This document shows, piece after piece, positions 1-10,234 of a DNA stretch of 64,000 bases (position 1 is the first letter of the stretch; each line of letters opens with the position of its first letter). The DNA comes from Thinopyrum elongatum (Eukaryota > Streptophyta > Magnoliopsida > Poales > Poaceae): NCBI GenBank assembly GCA_011799875.1, contig CM022303.1:218642255-218706254 (forward strand), read 5' to 3'. Under the pieces are notes generated by a model. It was not told the origin of the DNA, ran no database searches, and saw nothing but the letters and a program-made list of their open reading frames with translations. Position numbers and translations under genes: made by a program.

Positions 1-3000
1 TACTACTTCTGCAACGGCGCGTCGCAGCTGGTGGCCGTGACGGCGGTGGTGTACGTGCAGGACAACGTGGGGTGGGGCTGGGGCCTCGGCGTACCGGCCT
101 TCTGCATGGGCGTCTCCGTCGTCGCCTTCGTCGGCGGGTACCCGATGTACCGCCGGCTCGACCCGTCGGGCAGCCCGTTCACGCGGCTGGCGCAGGCGGT
201 CGTCGCGGCCGTCCGGAAGCGCCGCGTCCCCAAGGTGGAGGACGCCGGGAGGCTGTACGAGAACGACGAGATGGACGCGCCCATCTCCATGTACGGCAAG
301 CTCGTGCACACCAACCAGCTCAGGTACGTGCGTGCGTGCGTGCGTGCCGCGCCTTCTATCTACCACATCTCCTTTTCTTTTCTAGGAATTCTTGGATCCC
401 AGAACTCCCTTTAGTAACGACACTGGATTTTCCGGCGGTCACGGTTCAACTGGTTTGGTTCTGTTCTATATATATATAGTAAAATACTCCCTCCCCAATT
501 ACTTGTCTTACATTTGCCGTATCTAGACACGTTTTTAGGACGTACTTAGATAATACTTACTTCCTCCGTCTTGAATTATTTGTCGCTCGAATGGATGTAT
601 CTAGCATTATTTTTAAGGTTAGATACATCCATTAACGACAAATAATTTTGGACGGATGGAGTACCAGAGAAACCACCTCCAGCACAGTAAGCTTTATAAA
701 GTTCAGCCTTCCATCGAAAAGGAATAAAATCCGCATCGTATGATCACAAGTCAGAGAGTGTAATCCCCGTGAGGCCGTGAACATTACAACTTTACAAGTC
801 AGCAACGACGATAAGATACTTCGAGTACTAGAGGCTACCAGCGTACCAGCTATATACGTATGTAGCCAGCCAATTTAGATGGGCCAAGATCATTTATGAA
901 CAAGAGGACGTAGGAGATTAGAAGGCGATGCCAGCAAATCTTTACCTAATAGTAAACCACGGATCGCTTCTGTCGTCCGTCATCGTCGTGGCACTTTTGC
1001 ATAAAAGCCCCTCCGTTTCTGTCAAATCAACCCGCAGTCCCTGTTTTAGTGGGTCTCTGAAAAAACGTTTCGATTTCTCTACCTAATAATAAAGCGGCTA
1101 GCGTTTCTGGTCGTCCGTCATCGTGGCTGTTTTGCAAAAAAGCCCTTCAGTTTTTCGGAAATTGCACCCGCAGTCCCTCTTTAAGTGAGGAACGGCGGCT
1201 CTGCTCGTTCTCGAGCAGCGCAGGGGAAGAAGACGCGGCGGTGTCAGGCGGCTGCGGGACTTGGCGCGGCGATGAAGATCTGGCGGATCCGGTCGAGGAC
1301 GTGGCCGGAGGAGGGCGGAGAGCTTGAGGAGGCGGCGTTCATGCCGGCAGCAACCTCATGTGGTGTGCAGCGGGAGAGAGCTTTGAGTAAAGGTGAGAGG
1401 AAGGAGAAGAAAGAAGAGAGACGGGGCGAAGGGCGACGTGCTGCAGGTGCTGCTCACCGGCGGGAGGACGGCGAGGGCGGAGCAAGGCGGCGGCGGACTG
1501 GGCCTTGGGCGACGCGGTCGGATTGAGCAGTGCTCGATGCAGAGGCGGACGCTGGCTCGCAGCTCCTCCCGAGACGAAGCAGGGGTGCGATGCAGTTGAC
1601 TTGGTGGACGAGGGCTGGCGCCTTGGCGACTCCGGCGACGCAGAGAGGCCTGGGACGGACACGGGGAAGACGGATCCGTCCGTTTGCCGGCTGGATCGGG
1701 ACGTGGGCAAGCCCGGGCGGTGTGTGGCAACGGTTGAAGGTGCCGGCGGCCATGAAGCTCCGATGGTGGCGCTGCACAGAGTAAAAAAAAACGGAGGGAG
1801 ATGGAGAGCACGGGGACGAGGAGAGGCCGAGGTGCAGCTATGCGTGCTCTGCTCACCGGCGGCCTAGCCGACGAGGCGGCGGAGCGGCAGTGGACTGGCC
1901 GGCAGAGGAATGGCGATGTTGTGGATAAGGGGGCACGCAGTGTGCGGCTCGGTGGGGAGTAGTGCCTGTTGCTATTTTTTTAATCAATCGTTGTTGCTAG
2001 ATGTACAGCGACTGGAAGCTGCTGGATGCAACGATTACAATTTTTTTCGATGCTCATCCGTTGGATTTATGTGCGATTTTTCATGGCGTTGCAACAAATG
2101 GTTATCTGCTAGGTGTCCCCTCCTCACATTGGCCCACTGTGATTATTTGACTGTACCGCCTTACACTCTAATGGCAACAGTTTCAACTTAGTAAGCCATA
2201 TGCTGATATTCATGTGGCTGTGATCTCGAAAATAAAAGTTCATAGGAAAGGAACAGAAACCTTCACTGAACATAGGGTTGTGTTGTACATGTACTGAGAA
2301 AGGTTTGTACAATATGAAAATATGTTTCGAGATGAAACAAATTATGATTATTAGTCATGGCAGTTGTAGGCACAGCTAGAGTCAACTAGGTGTTGTAATG
2401 CTGGACTAAGGATGGACCTTGATCGGAGGAATCAAAAAATCCGCGGCCCTCCATGGGATAATATATCCGACATGTTCCCATTGTGCTTTGCAGAATTGTT
2501 CTTGGGGGCGTACCGAGCAGACCATATATGCAACAAAGCTCTGAAACGATGCACTCTGTCTTTTCTTGAACATGGACCAGGTACATGTCAAAACCATTTT
2601 CTGTAATTGTGGAACCGAGTTTGGAGCTGAAATGTTCCCACATACCAAAAAAAAAGGCAGAATTGAATGTATGGGCTTGTAACTATGAGCCTTCTTCTGT
2701 ATAGAGATGTACACTACACACACAGACTATAAAATTTGTTAGAAGACAACTTTTCTACTCACTTTGCACCTCACCGTTTTTTAGGAAGATTGTAATCTGT
2801 ATTGATCTTTTGCACATATCATAATTTTTTGTATCGACCAGATAAATTTAAAGAGCGATTGAATTTTGGCTTGTACATTTTCTTATGAATAGGCGATTCT
2901 CGATGGTACACTAAACTTTTCTTGCTACCGAGCATCCTAAAAAAGATGGAATTGAATGGAGCAAAGACAATAAGCTGCTAAGAACTCAGCAGAGCCAGGC

Positions 3001-4854
3001 GAAGGAGAAAGGAACTAGGAAAAAGTTGAGAACCACATATAAGCTTTAGATTAACTATCTAAAACCGGTATCATGTTTCGAATAATTGATGTGGGTGTCT
3101 ATTGGCTAGAGGAGTGCGATATGTTTTTCTCCCGTTGCAACGCACGGGCATATTTGCTAGTGAGGCCAAAAACGAGCATACTCCTCCTGAGCTGGAGTGC
3201 TCTAGCTGTGCTGAAGATGGGACGATAGCCGCCGCTGGACTGGATTTCAGCGGCGCAGTTCCGGTTTCAGCTCTGTTCTAGTTCTAGCTCAAAATAAGTT
3301 GTGTTCGAGTCATGTTTCCCACGCCTGTACCGAAAACCCACCCTACTTTGAGCTGGATTTCGGCAAAGCACAAAATATATCTGATTACTAACCAAGATGA
3401 GCAGATAACTAATGACTGGTTCACCACACGCTCGACACCATCTTGCCTACTGTCATCGGCGTTTCCTTATTTTCAAAACAGACACACTTTATAGGTTAAC
3501 AGCAGCAATTTGTTTCCGATCAGTACACTTCTTTTTAGTGGCCTGCCCATGAAATGCAACACGCATACCTCTCTACTAATCTTAGCTAACTTTACCTCCG
3601 GTTAACACTGCACGACGTCCAGTGTTTCAATCTTCAAGTCCCTCGATGACCTGTCTGATAAAAGCTTTGATCCCCGCTTCGTCGATGGTCCCACGTCACC
3701 CACACTATATTCACCAAGTGCAGCCAGCAATTCTTTGCTTCTCCTTTCAGATCATCATTAGGAGCTGTTGAAAACCCAAATTGTGGCCGTAAACCAAGCT
3801 TTGTTCCAAAAAATCGAGTGGTTCCAGCGGTGCCAAGCCCGCCAAAAACAAGGGAACAGCAACAATTATTGTTGTTCTCATGAACTCATGAGATGAAGAA
3901 AAATGTGATGCTCAAAACTAATCGACCTGTTTCTCTGCTCCACCGTGCAGCTTCTTTGATCGAGCCGCCATCATCACCGATGGCGACCTGCCCACCACGG
4001 ACGCCTCTTCCAGCAAGCAACCGCTGAACCTGTGGCGGCTGAGCACGGTGCACCGTGTGGAGGAGCTCAAGTCGGTGGTCCGCATGGGCCCGATCTGGGC
4101 GGCGGGCATCCTGGTGATCACGGCGTCGTCACAGCAGCACACCTTCTCCCTGCAGCAGGCGAGTACCATGGACCGCCGCATCGCTCCGCACTCGTCCTTC
4201 GAGATCCCCGCGGGCTCCATGACCGTCTTCACCATGCTCGCCATGCTCGTCACCCTCTTCGTCTACGACCGTGCGCTCGTCCCGCTGGCCCGCCGCCGCA
4301 CGGGGCTGGACCGTGGCATCTCCTTCCTCCACCGCATGGGCGTCGGGTTCACCATCTCCGTGGCAGCCTCCCTCGTCGCGGGCTTCGTCGAGCGCCACCG
4401 CAGGGAGGCCGCCGTGGCCGGGGGAACCACCAACGCTGGGACAGCTCCGCTGTCTGTGTACTGGCTAGTGCCGCAGTACGCGCTGCACGGGGTGGCTGAG
4501 GCGTTCAACTCCGTGGGGCACCTGGAGTTCATGTACGACCAGGCGCCGGAGAGCATGCGCAGCACGGCAACGGCGCTCTTCTGGCTGTCCATCTCGCTGG
4601 GCAGCTACGTGAGCACACTGCTGATCACCATCGTTCACCGGTGGAGTGCCGGTCCCGACGGGTCCAACTGGCTCCCGGACAACATCAACTGTGGCAAGCT
4701 GGACTACTTCTACTGGGTCGTGACGCTGCTGCAGGTCATGAACCTGGTGTACTATCTGATATGTGCTAGACAATACACGTACAAGCCCGTGCAACACCAT
4801 GAGGAAGAGGAGGGGGAAGACAAGTCCATGGTGGAGCTGCAACAGAAGGTTTGA
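1..4854 (+). CDS. NPF (NRT1/PTR family) transporter, last two exons; 5' part lies outside the window
   Basis: Exons are 1-323 and 3951-4854, joined across a GT...AG intron (donor CAG|GTACGTG, acceptor CCGTGCAG|C). NPF proteins are 12-helix proton-coupled carriers of nitrate, peptides or hormones in the plasma or vacuolar membrane. The first exon gives two membrane segments (YYFCNGASQL..., GVPAFCMGVSVVAFVGGYPMY) and the start of the central cytosolic loop. The second exon supplies the rest: FFDRAAI after the splice, MGPIWAAGILVITA, a QQ..TFS..Q stretch, four or five further hydrophobic helices, and the family-typical YWLVPQYALHGVAEAFNSVG followed by MRSTATALFWLS. A short acidic tail ends at TGA 4852-4854. 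The sequence resembles the NPF3 (nitrite/gibberellin transporter-like) subgroup, but that is from memory of family motifs. The reading frame is open, so this end looks functional. The intron holds Stowaway pieces and a Helitron; 3161-3950 of it shows nothing I can name. Confidence 0.88.
485..557. repeat. Stowaway-like MITE fragment (one end only)
   Basis: TACTCCCTCCCCAATTACTTGTC opens like a Stowaway terminus and continues with the usual ...TATCTAGACACG... body, but no matching inverted end follows. A complete Stowaway begins right after it, so this looks like a truncated copy. Confidence 0.45.
558..663. mobile_element. Stowaway MITE, complete (106 bp)
   Basis: The two ends are inverted copies (TACTTCCTCCGTCTTGAATT... 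and the complement of ...AATTTTGGACGGATGGAGTA), with TA at both outer edges as expected for the Tc1/mariner TA target. It lies in the NPF intron. Confidence 0.8.
939..3160 (+). mobile_element. Non-autonomous Helitron (2.2 kb) in the NPF intron
   Basis: The 3' end is diagnostic: a short hairpin (CCCGTTGC AAC GCACGGG, 3131-3148), ten bases further the terminal CTAG, then T. The 5' end is TCTTTACCTAATAGTAAA preceded by A, which fits insertion between A and T. A second 5'-like terminus (TCTCTACCTAATAATAAAGC) lies at 1076, and the following 'gtccgtcatcg...gcaaaa...cccgcagtccct' body is also repeated, so the left end is duplicated. No Rep/helicase ORF is present. A GC-rich stretch at about 1185-1870 has several short open frames on both strands and could be captured gene sequence, but I recognise none of it. 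The rest is AT-rich and non-coding. Confidence 0.72.
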
Positions 4855-5212
4855 GCGAGTAACACTATGCAATGTAGTGTGATGTATATCAGTATATGCA
4901 GGTACTGGCCTAGCTAGCTAGGTAGACAGATCTGTGAAGATGGAGGTGAATGTATATGTCATTCAGGGTTTGTATGGAGATCAAGAACAGAGAAATGTAT
5001 CTAGTTCACTACCAAGTTGCCAAGTTGAGCGAGTAACACCATGCAATTTAGTGTGATGTATATCAGTATATGGCTATATGCAGGCACTGGCCTAGCTAGC
5101 TAGAAGAAGGTAGACAGATCTGCGAAGATGGAGGTGAATGTACTTGTCATTCAAAGGTTTGTATGGAGATCAGGAACAGAGAAATGTATCTAGTTCACTA
5201 GCAAGTTGAGCT
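4853..5212. repeat. Tandem duplication of the NPF 3' UTR (two units of about 175-185 bp)
   Basis: Unit 1 (4853-5026) and unit 2 (5027 to about 5212) both begin GAGCGAGTAACAC and run through the same landmarks: GTAGTGTGATGTATATCAG, CTGGCCTAGCTAGCTAG, GTAGACAGATCTG, GAAGATGGAGGTGAATGTA, and GAAATGTATCTAGTTCACTA. They differ by small indels and scattered substitutions. Unit 1 starts within the NPF stop codon region, so the duplication lengthens the 3' UTR without touching the protein. Confidence 0.85.
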
Positions 5213-5650
5213 AATATCAGGTTTATACAAATGTGTAACTCTGCTCGTTATGTTCGTGGCTGATCGCGGTTATTTGGAAGTGTTTGATGGCACATTTATG
5301 TGGCGCATTTGTCAATGACCGAAACAATCTGATCTTGGCACTATAGTTCTTAAATCACAACTCAGCAGTGCTATATTATTCAAGAACTATACTGAGATAA
5401 AATACATAGCAACTCAGTCTTGGACATGACCATTGATCCTAATTGCCACCATGTGGACTGATCGAATAAAGCCATTTTGTGCGCATTGACCGCAATAGTT
5501 CTCTTCTAACAGGTTTGCCTAAGAAATGCAGTAGTGCAAATGCTGCAGGTCGAATATGGAATTAGGTATGGTGGTACTGACCATCGGAAGTTGAGCACAA
5601 GTCGTGCAGAACCCGCTAGCTGTGGTAGATCGGACGCCAGGGTTACCCGA
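5213..5650. other. Intergenic spacer between convergent NPF and acylphosphatase genes
   Basis: About 440 bp that should hold the 3' ends of two convergent transcripts. I see no ORF, repeat or element in it. Confidence 0.5.
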
Positions 5651-5992
5651 TCAGACGGTGAGCTTGATCTCGAAGCCGAGGGAGGGGTGGATGTGGTCGG
5701 CTGGGGATGTGACGACGGCGGTGACCGCGGCGGCAGGAGAGCCGACGGGGAGGCGGCGGGTGACCATCTCGTCGACCTTGGCAGGGTCGCCGGAGAGGAG
5801 GGCCTCCACGGTGCCGTCGCGGCGGTTGTTGCGGACCCAGCCGGCGAGGCCGAGGGACTCCGCCGTCTCGGCCGTCCAGTCGCGGAAGCCCACGCCCTGG
5901 ACCCGGCCCTTGACCACCACGCGGACCGCCTTGTTCGCGGGAGGTTGGTCGCGGGAAGGCGACGAGGCGGCGGCAGCGGCGGAGGTGGCCAT
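5651..5992 (-). CDS. Acylphosphatase, copy 1 (113 aa)
   Basis: Acylphosphatase hydrolyses carboxyl-phosphate bonds of acylphosphates such as 1,3-bisphosphoglycerate; it is a small soluble enzyme. After an Ala/Ser-rich N-terminus of about 20 residues comes the family core: AVRVVVKGRVQGVGFRDWT, which carries the phosphate loop and the catalytic Arg, then GLAGWVRNNRRDGTVEA with the catalytic Asn, LLSGDPAKVDEMV, and a final FEIKL strand. Length and order match the single-domain family (about 100 residues). The ATG at 5992 is the first in a clean frame and the stop is at 5651. Compared with copy 2 at 25,205 it has one extra Asn codon beside the catalytic Asn. The short N-terminal extension could be a weak organelle signal, but I would not insist. 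Confidence 0.9.
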   Translation of the reverse strand: MATSAAAAASSPSRDQPPANKAVRVVVKGRVQGVGFRDWTAETAESLGLAGWVRNNRRDGTVEALLSGDPAKVDEMVTRRLPVGSPAAAVTAVVTSPADHIHPSLGFEIKLTV

Positions 5993-6169
5993 GGCGTCAG
6001 CGGGGAAGGGGCGAGGCAGCGGCAGGCGCGATAGAGACGTGACAGGTGGGACAAGTGGGGGCGGAGGAATCTTGTGTTCGTCGGGCCTCTAAAGTCTGAA
6101 GTAGCTTTTGGCCCAATAGGTTTGGAAAAGGGTTGCAATTTTTGACATTTGATCGGAAGCAGCTAATCA

Positions 6170-7060
6170 AGTGATATCTCTTGGATCACCCCTGAAGAAC
6201 ATTTTTAATGGCGCCTTTTTAAAACTACACAAATAATTTTTTACATTGTATTTTTTTTCAAATGTCACGAACATTTTCTGGGATGCCTGAACATTTTTCA
6301 AAAATATCATGTACATTTTCTGAATGGTAGGAAACATTATTTTTATCATGCAAACAATTTTTGGGCATGTAATAACATTTTTATTCAGTTTGTTTTCATT
6401 TCCTTCTTTAATACATATATACTTTTTCAGCACACATTGTAGAAATTTTTTAGTATACGTGAAGCATTTATTTATGCATGTTGAATAATTTTCAAATACA
6501 TGATTAAATAATTTAAAATTACATGTTTTGAATATACTGCATCTATCTTAGTGTCAAAAAATGTCTTAAATTTTGAGACAGAGGAAGATTTTTTTAATAC
6601 GTGCTAAACATTTTTTAGATACACCAATTTTTGGACGATATAATCATTTTTTTAAACTGCACAATCATTTTTTTTACATTTGTGTGAACATTTTATAAAA
6701 GTAGTATGAACATATTTTTTAAGCACATGCGTATTTTTTAACTGCAACCTACGTTTTTCAATGGTTTGAAACTTTTTTTTTGAATTATACGGACATTTTT
6801 TACATTGCATAGAATTTTTTTAAAATTTTCACATACTCTTTTTAAGCATGTGAACATTTTTTATATGTCACATTCTTTTAATACAAACAACACTTTTTTA
6901 TAGTACGCTAACCTGTTTTTCATTTCACCATTTTATAAAAAAATTAAGTATATTATGTTTTTGGAATACATGTATTTAAAACATTTTTGAAGATACAAAC
7001 AAAAGAGAAAAAAATGTATAGAATGAAAAATGAAAAAACAGAGAAAAAAACAAACTGCAT
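6170..7060. repeat. AT-rich degenerate microrepeat region built on ACATTTTT
   Basis: About 0.9 kb in which a short motif such as AACATTTTT(T) recurs every 20-40 bp with drifting spacers. There is no coding potential. It lies upstream of acylphosphatase copy 1. Similar stretches are common inside unclassified Triticeae repeats. No clear termini seen. Confidence 0.55.
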
Positions 7061-8322
7061 GCAGGAAGCTACTTGGGCCAACCCAGTAATAGCGAGGAGA
7101 GGGACAGTGCTTGAGACGAGAGCTCCTTCGGGGTCTCTATAAGCGACACATATCCGCACCCTTATGTCTCAAAAAAGAAACATATCCGCACCCTTGATTG
7201 CTCGGCCGAAGAAATTCTTTTTATCATGGCCATGCCTAAAGCTATGCCCAGTAAAGATATGGGAAAGGTTTCCCTCCGGACGACCGGCCGAGTCGCCCCT
7301 CGCTCGTCCGCTTTTGACGCTGGAAACAGGCTGGCCACATGCGCTCGGTGGGCCTCAGCAAAACGTCCCTTTCCTTATCTCTTCCGCACCGTAGCTTCTT
7401 TTTTTTTCTTTCTTTTCTTTTGCTTCTTCTTCCTATCGCTGCTTCTTCTTCTCACCTTATGCTTCTTCTCACCTTATGCACCGCAGGGTGAGCTCGTCAA
7501 CACCAACGGCGTGACCTCCGGCTACTTCTACTAGTAGCTCCTCCCCCACCGCTACAAGCATCTCCTCCCCCACGCACCTCAATCTGCTCCCCATCGATGC
7601 TACAACCCGAGAGATCTTTGCTGGAACCGGTGGCATTTTCCCCCAGGGCACCTTCCCCGTCTCCTCGCAGCACCCTCCCCTGCCATGGTCACTGCACGAC
7701 GACGTGCAACACATCGGTGAGCTGCATCCAAAAAGACGTTGCACAACCGCGACATGTACAGGGATGCTGGAACCAGCATGCGGTTTTGCTACAACTGGCA
7801 GATCCAGAGCTGGAACCAGCATGTAGTTTTGCTTCAATGTCTGAGTGTTTTCTGCGGCGACAATGGCGGATGTCGGACATCCTCATTTGTTGCAACTGAA
7901 CAAGCTAAAAGCTTCTACCGGCGAGATTTTTTGCTTCGGTGGAACTACGCCCGACGATGGTGACCATGACGAGTTTTGGTGGTCAGGATGGGCTGCAACG
8001 GCGACAGGGGATGCCATGGGGCGGCTGGATGCGGCGGCCACAGACGCACGGACGTCGCCGCCCGCACTGGAACGGCGGGATGAGCGCATGGTGCTGCGGG
8101 GCGAGGGGACGGTGATGCGCCGCGCTGCGAGGTCTTGCCGGAGACACGAGGTGCTGCTCCGCGGAGCGCTGGCCAGGGGCGGGGGCGACTGGGAGGGATG
8201 GAGTTTGCGAGAGGAGAGGGACGACCCCGAGGACCCGCTGCGGGACGCGTGGGAGAGGGCGACCACCATGGGGGACCTACGAGTGGAGGACAGGAACAGC
8301 AGAGCAAGAGGGAGGAAGAAGG
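7061..8322. other. GC-rich repeat-like stretch, left flank of the MULE
   Basis: Holds a short direct repeat (ACATATCCGCACCCTT at about 7147 and 7181), a pyrimidine-rich tract (about 7395-7460) and, at 7595-7830, a drifting repeat of 'gctacaac' and 'gctggaaccagcatg' units. Several open frames exist on both strands but none resembles a known protein. It ends in GGAAGAAGG (8314-8322), the target site of the MULE. Confidence 0.45.
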
Positions 8323-8549
8323 GCTAATTTTTTTTAAATAATACATTTTTTTAATTAAATTTCAAAAATATTACGCTAGATGAAAAAATTTCAAAAATAA
8401 TACACCGTCGGGCCGCTGCAGGCCGATCGGCCCACAGCAGGCCGACTGGGCCCACCATAGGCCGACTGGCCTGGCCGCTCGCGGCTGTCGGCGCGGCCGG
8501 GACCCTGTCGGCCCACTGCAGGCCAATCGGCCAGCTGCAGGCCGACAGG
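8323..8549 (+). repeat. MULE left terminal inverted repeat
   Basis: An AT-rich outer 80 bp is followed by a GC-rich inner part made of GGCCGATCGGCC-like and GCAGGCCGA units. It matches the complement of the right end over almost its whole length, with small indels. Confidence 0.9.
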
Positions 8550-8627
8550 TGCTCCAGCTGCTTCCTCCTCTCTCTCTCCTTCTCCTTTCTCCTTTTTTTT
8601 GCTGCCAAAATTCTTCCCGCCATTTTC

Positions 8628-8838
8628 GTTGCCGCCAGTATTGTTCCCGCCATTTTATTTTTCACGTTTTTCTTTGCCACAAATAATTTTTCGCGCCTTT
8701 TTTTGCCGTCAATATTATTTCGCGTCTTTTTCGTTGCCGCCAGTATTGTTCCCGCAATTTTATTTTTCACGTATTTCTTTGCCACAAATAATTTTTCGCG
8801 CCTTTTTTTGCCGCTAATATTGTTCCCGCCTATCTATT
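8628..8838. repeat. 105-bp tandem duplication in the MULE left subterminal region
   Basis: Two adjacent units start GTTGCCGCCAGTATTGTTCC (8628 and 8733) and share TTTGCCACAAATAATTTTTC and CGCGCCTTTTTTTGCCG. The second unit differs at a few positions. Confidence 0.8.
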
Positions 8839-8989
8839 TCCCTGAAGGCCAAGAGTGTCGCATCGTCGAAGGGCAAGAGTGCTGCATCGACGAAGGATGA
8901 CGATGATGCCTTCATGTAGTTTGTAAGTTGTATTTTTTAATTCAGATGTACTTGTATCTTAATTGTAGGAGCATTATGTTGTATCTTGC

Positions 8990-9236
8990 TTGTTCCCGCC
9001 ATATTATCCCGCTCTCTACTTCCCGCCATATTTTCCCGCTTCGGTAGTTCCCGCCATATTTTCCCGCTTCGGTAGTTCCCGCCATATTTTCCCACTCTCT
9101 AGTTCCCGCCATATTTTCCCGCTTCGGTAGTTCCCGCCATATGTTCCCGCCACAATTTTCCCGCTTTCTTAGTTCCCGCCATTTTTTCCCGCTATCAAGT
9201 TCCCGCCATTTTTTCTTACTCTCTACTTCCCGGCAG
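8990..9236. repeat. Tandem array of a 25-28-bp unit, about 8-9 copies, in the MULE
   Basis: The unit is roughly TTCCCGCCATATTTTCCCGC plus a variable TTCGGTAG or TCTCTA spacer. It lies between the left terminus and the small plus-strand ORF, so it occupies the promoter position of that gene. Confidence 0.85.
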
Positions 9237-9492
9237 TGTCTCCCTCCCGCCTTTCTTTGTGCTCTCAACCTATACAACACCCTCGGCAGTAACATGGGTA
9301 AGCAGTCTAGTGTAGTCTCGTTTCACCGTTGGATCGAAGGCATTTCCAAACGAGAAGGTAAATCAAATCCACCCCCCCCCATTATTTGGTTGGTTTAATG
9401 TATCATAGTTATTTGCAAACCCTAGTTTTCTTTGTCCTAGTGGTTATGCTCAAGGAGTAAGTTAGGTGCTCAGTGGGATTTGTGTGTTGCAG

Positions 9493-9794
9493 ATGGCTAA
9501 GGGTACTCAGTGGGTGCTTAGCCCTATTGTTCATGTCCAAGGCTTTCCTCAAAGTGTTGTGCAAGTTAGTGAAGTGGACATTACTTTTGATTGGTTAAAG
9601 ACTAAATTCATGTTGAAGCAAGGGTTGAAGGAAAACGATTTTGTGTACTACGTCAGCAGCTTGCACTCAGATGGCCCTGGGGAAAAAAATTCATTGAAAT
9701 AACTGATGATGATACAATTCATGAAATGCTCAAAGAATGGGAATGGAAAAGGGTTGTTGACTTGCATTGCTACAGGAAACCGAGTTATATGTGA
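9493..9794 (+). pseudogene. Second MULE gene: small ORF of unknown function, frameshifted
   Basis: The first ATG after a probable 3' splice site (TTGCAG|ATG) opens a frame of about 70 codons (MAKGTQWVLSPIVHVQGF...). It stops at about 9702 because a run of seven A at about 9683-9689 is one base out; the next frame continues with FIEITDDDTIHEMLKEW and ends at TGA 9792-9794. Together they give a protein of about 100 residues. An upstream ATG (9294) starts a 21-codon frame ending at a good donor (GAAG|GTAAAT), so a spliced 5' leader or uORF is likely. The position, opposite to and convergent with the transposase gene, is that of mudrB in MuDR, but I see no resemblance to MURB. The pattern (strand, strand, Leu-Lys-rich helix, 'DDD.IHE.L..WEW') is faintly like the N-terminal domain of the element's own transposase. 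Confidence 0.6.
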
Positions 9795-10107
9795 TGTTTA
9801 TGTCGTTTGAACTATCGTGGACCATCGAGGTCATGAACTATTTATGTCTTTCGAGACATTGTATGTGATGAACTTGTCATTCGAGACTCAGTACATTTAT
9901 GTTATTGTATCCTAAAATTCGCATTGCAGCAAGTTGTATCTTAAACAGCAAGTTGTATCTTAATTTGAACATGTTAATTTTTATGTATCTTATTTTATGT
10001 ATCTTATTTTATGCATGTTATTTTTGATGCATCTTAATTTCAAAAGTTTAATGTATCTTATTTCAGTCAGTGTGGAAATGTAACTCGAATAACAATGCGA
10101 ATTAATA

Positions 10108-10230
10108 GTAATATGTCTCTCGCATACATATGTCGAAATATGTGTCTCGCATACATAGGTCGAAATGTGTCTCTCGCATACATAGATAGAAATATGTCTC
10201 TCACATACAAATACGTCCCTCGCATACATA
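10108..10230. repeat. Tandem array of a 27-30-bp unit, about 4-5 copies
   Basis: The unit is roughly TCTCTCGCATACATA plus GGTCGAAATATG. It lies between the 3' ends of the two convergent MULE genes. A diffuse run of 'tgtatctta' words precedes it (9930-10070). Confidence 0.75.
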
Positions 10231-10234
10231 AGTA

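Noticed and set aside
1339..1867. Several ORFs of 80-166 codons in the Helitron
   Set aside because: GC-rich sequence gives open frames on both strands; none has recognisable domains. Kept only as a possible captured fragment.
7845..8346. Overlapping ORFs of 128-160 codons just left of the MULE
   Set aside because: Three frames on two strands are open at once in GC-rich DNA, and the frames are cut by the MULE terminus; no similarity recognised.
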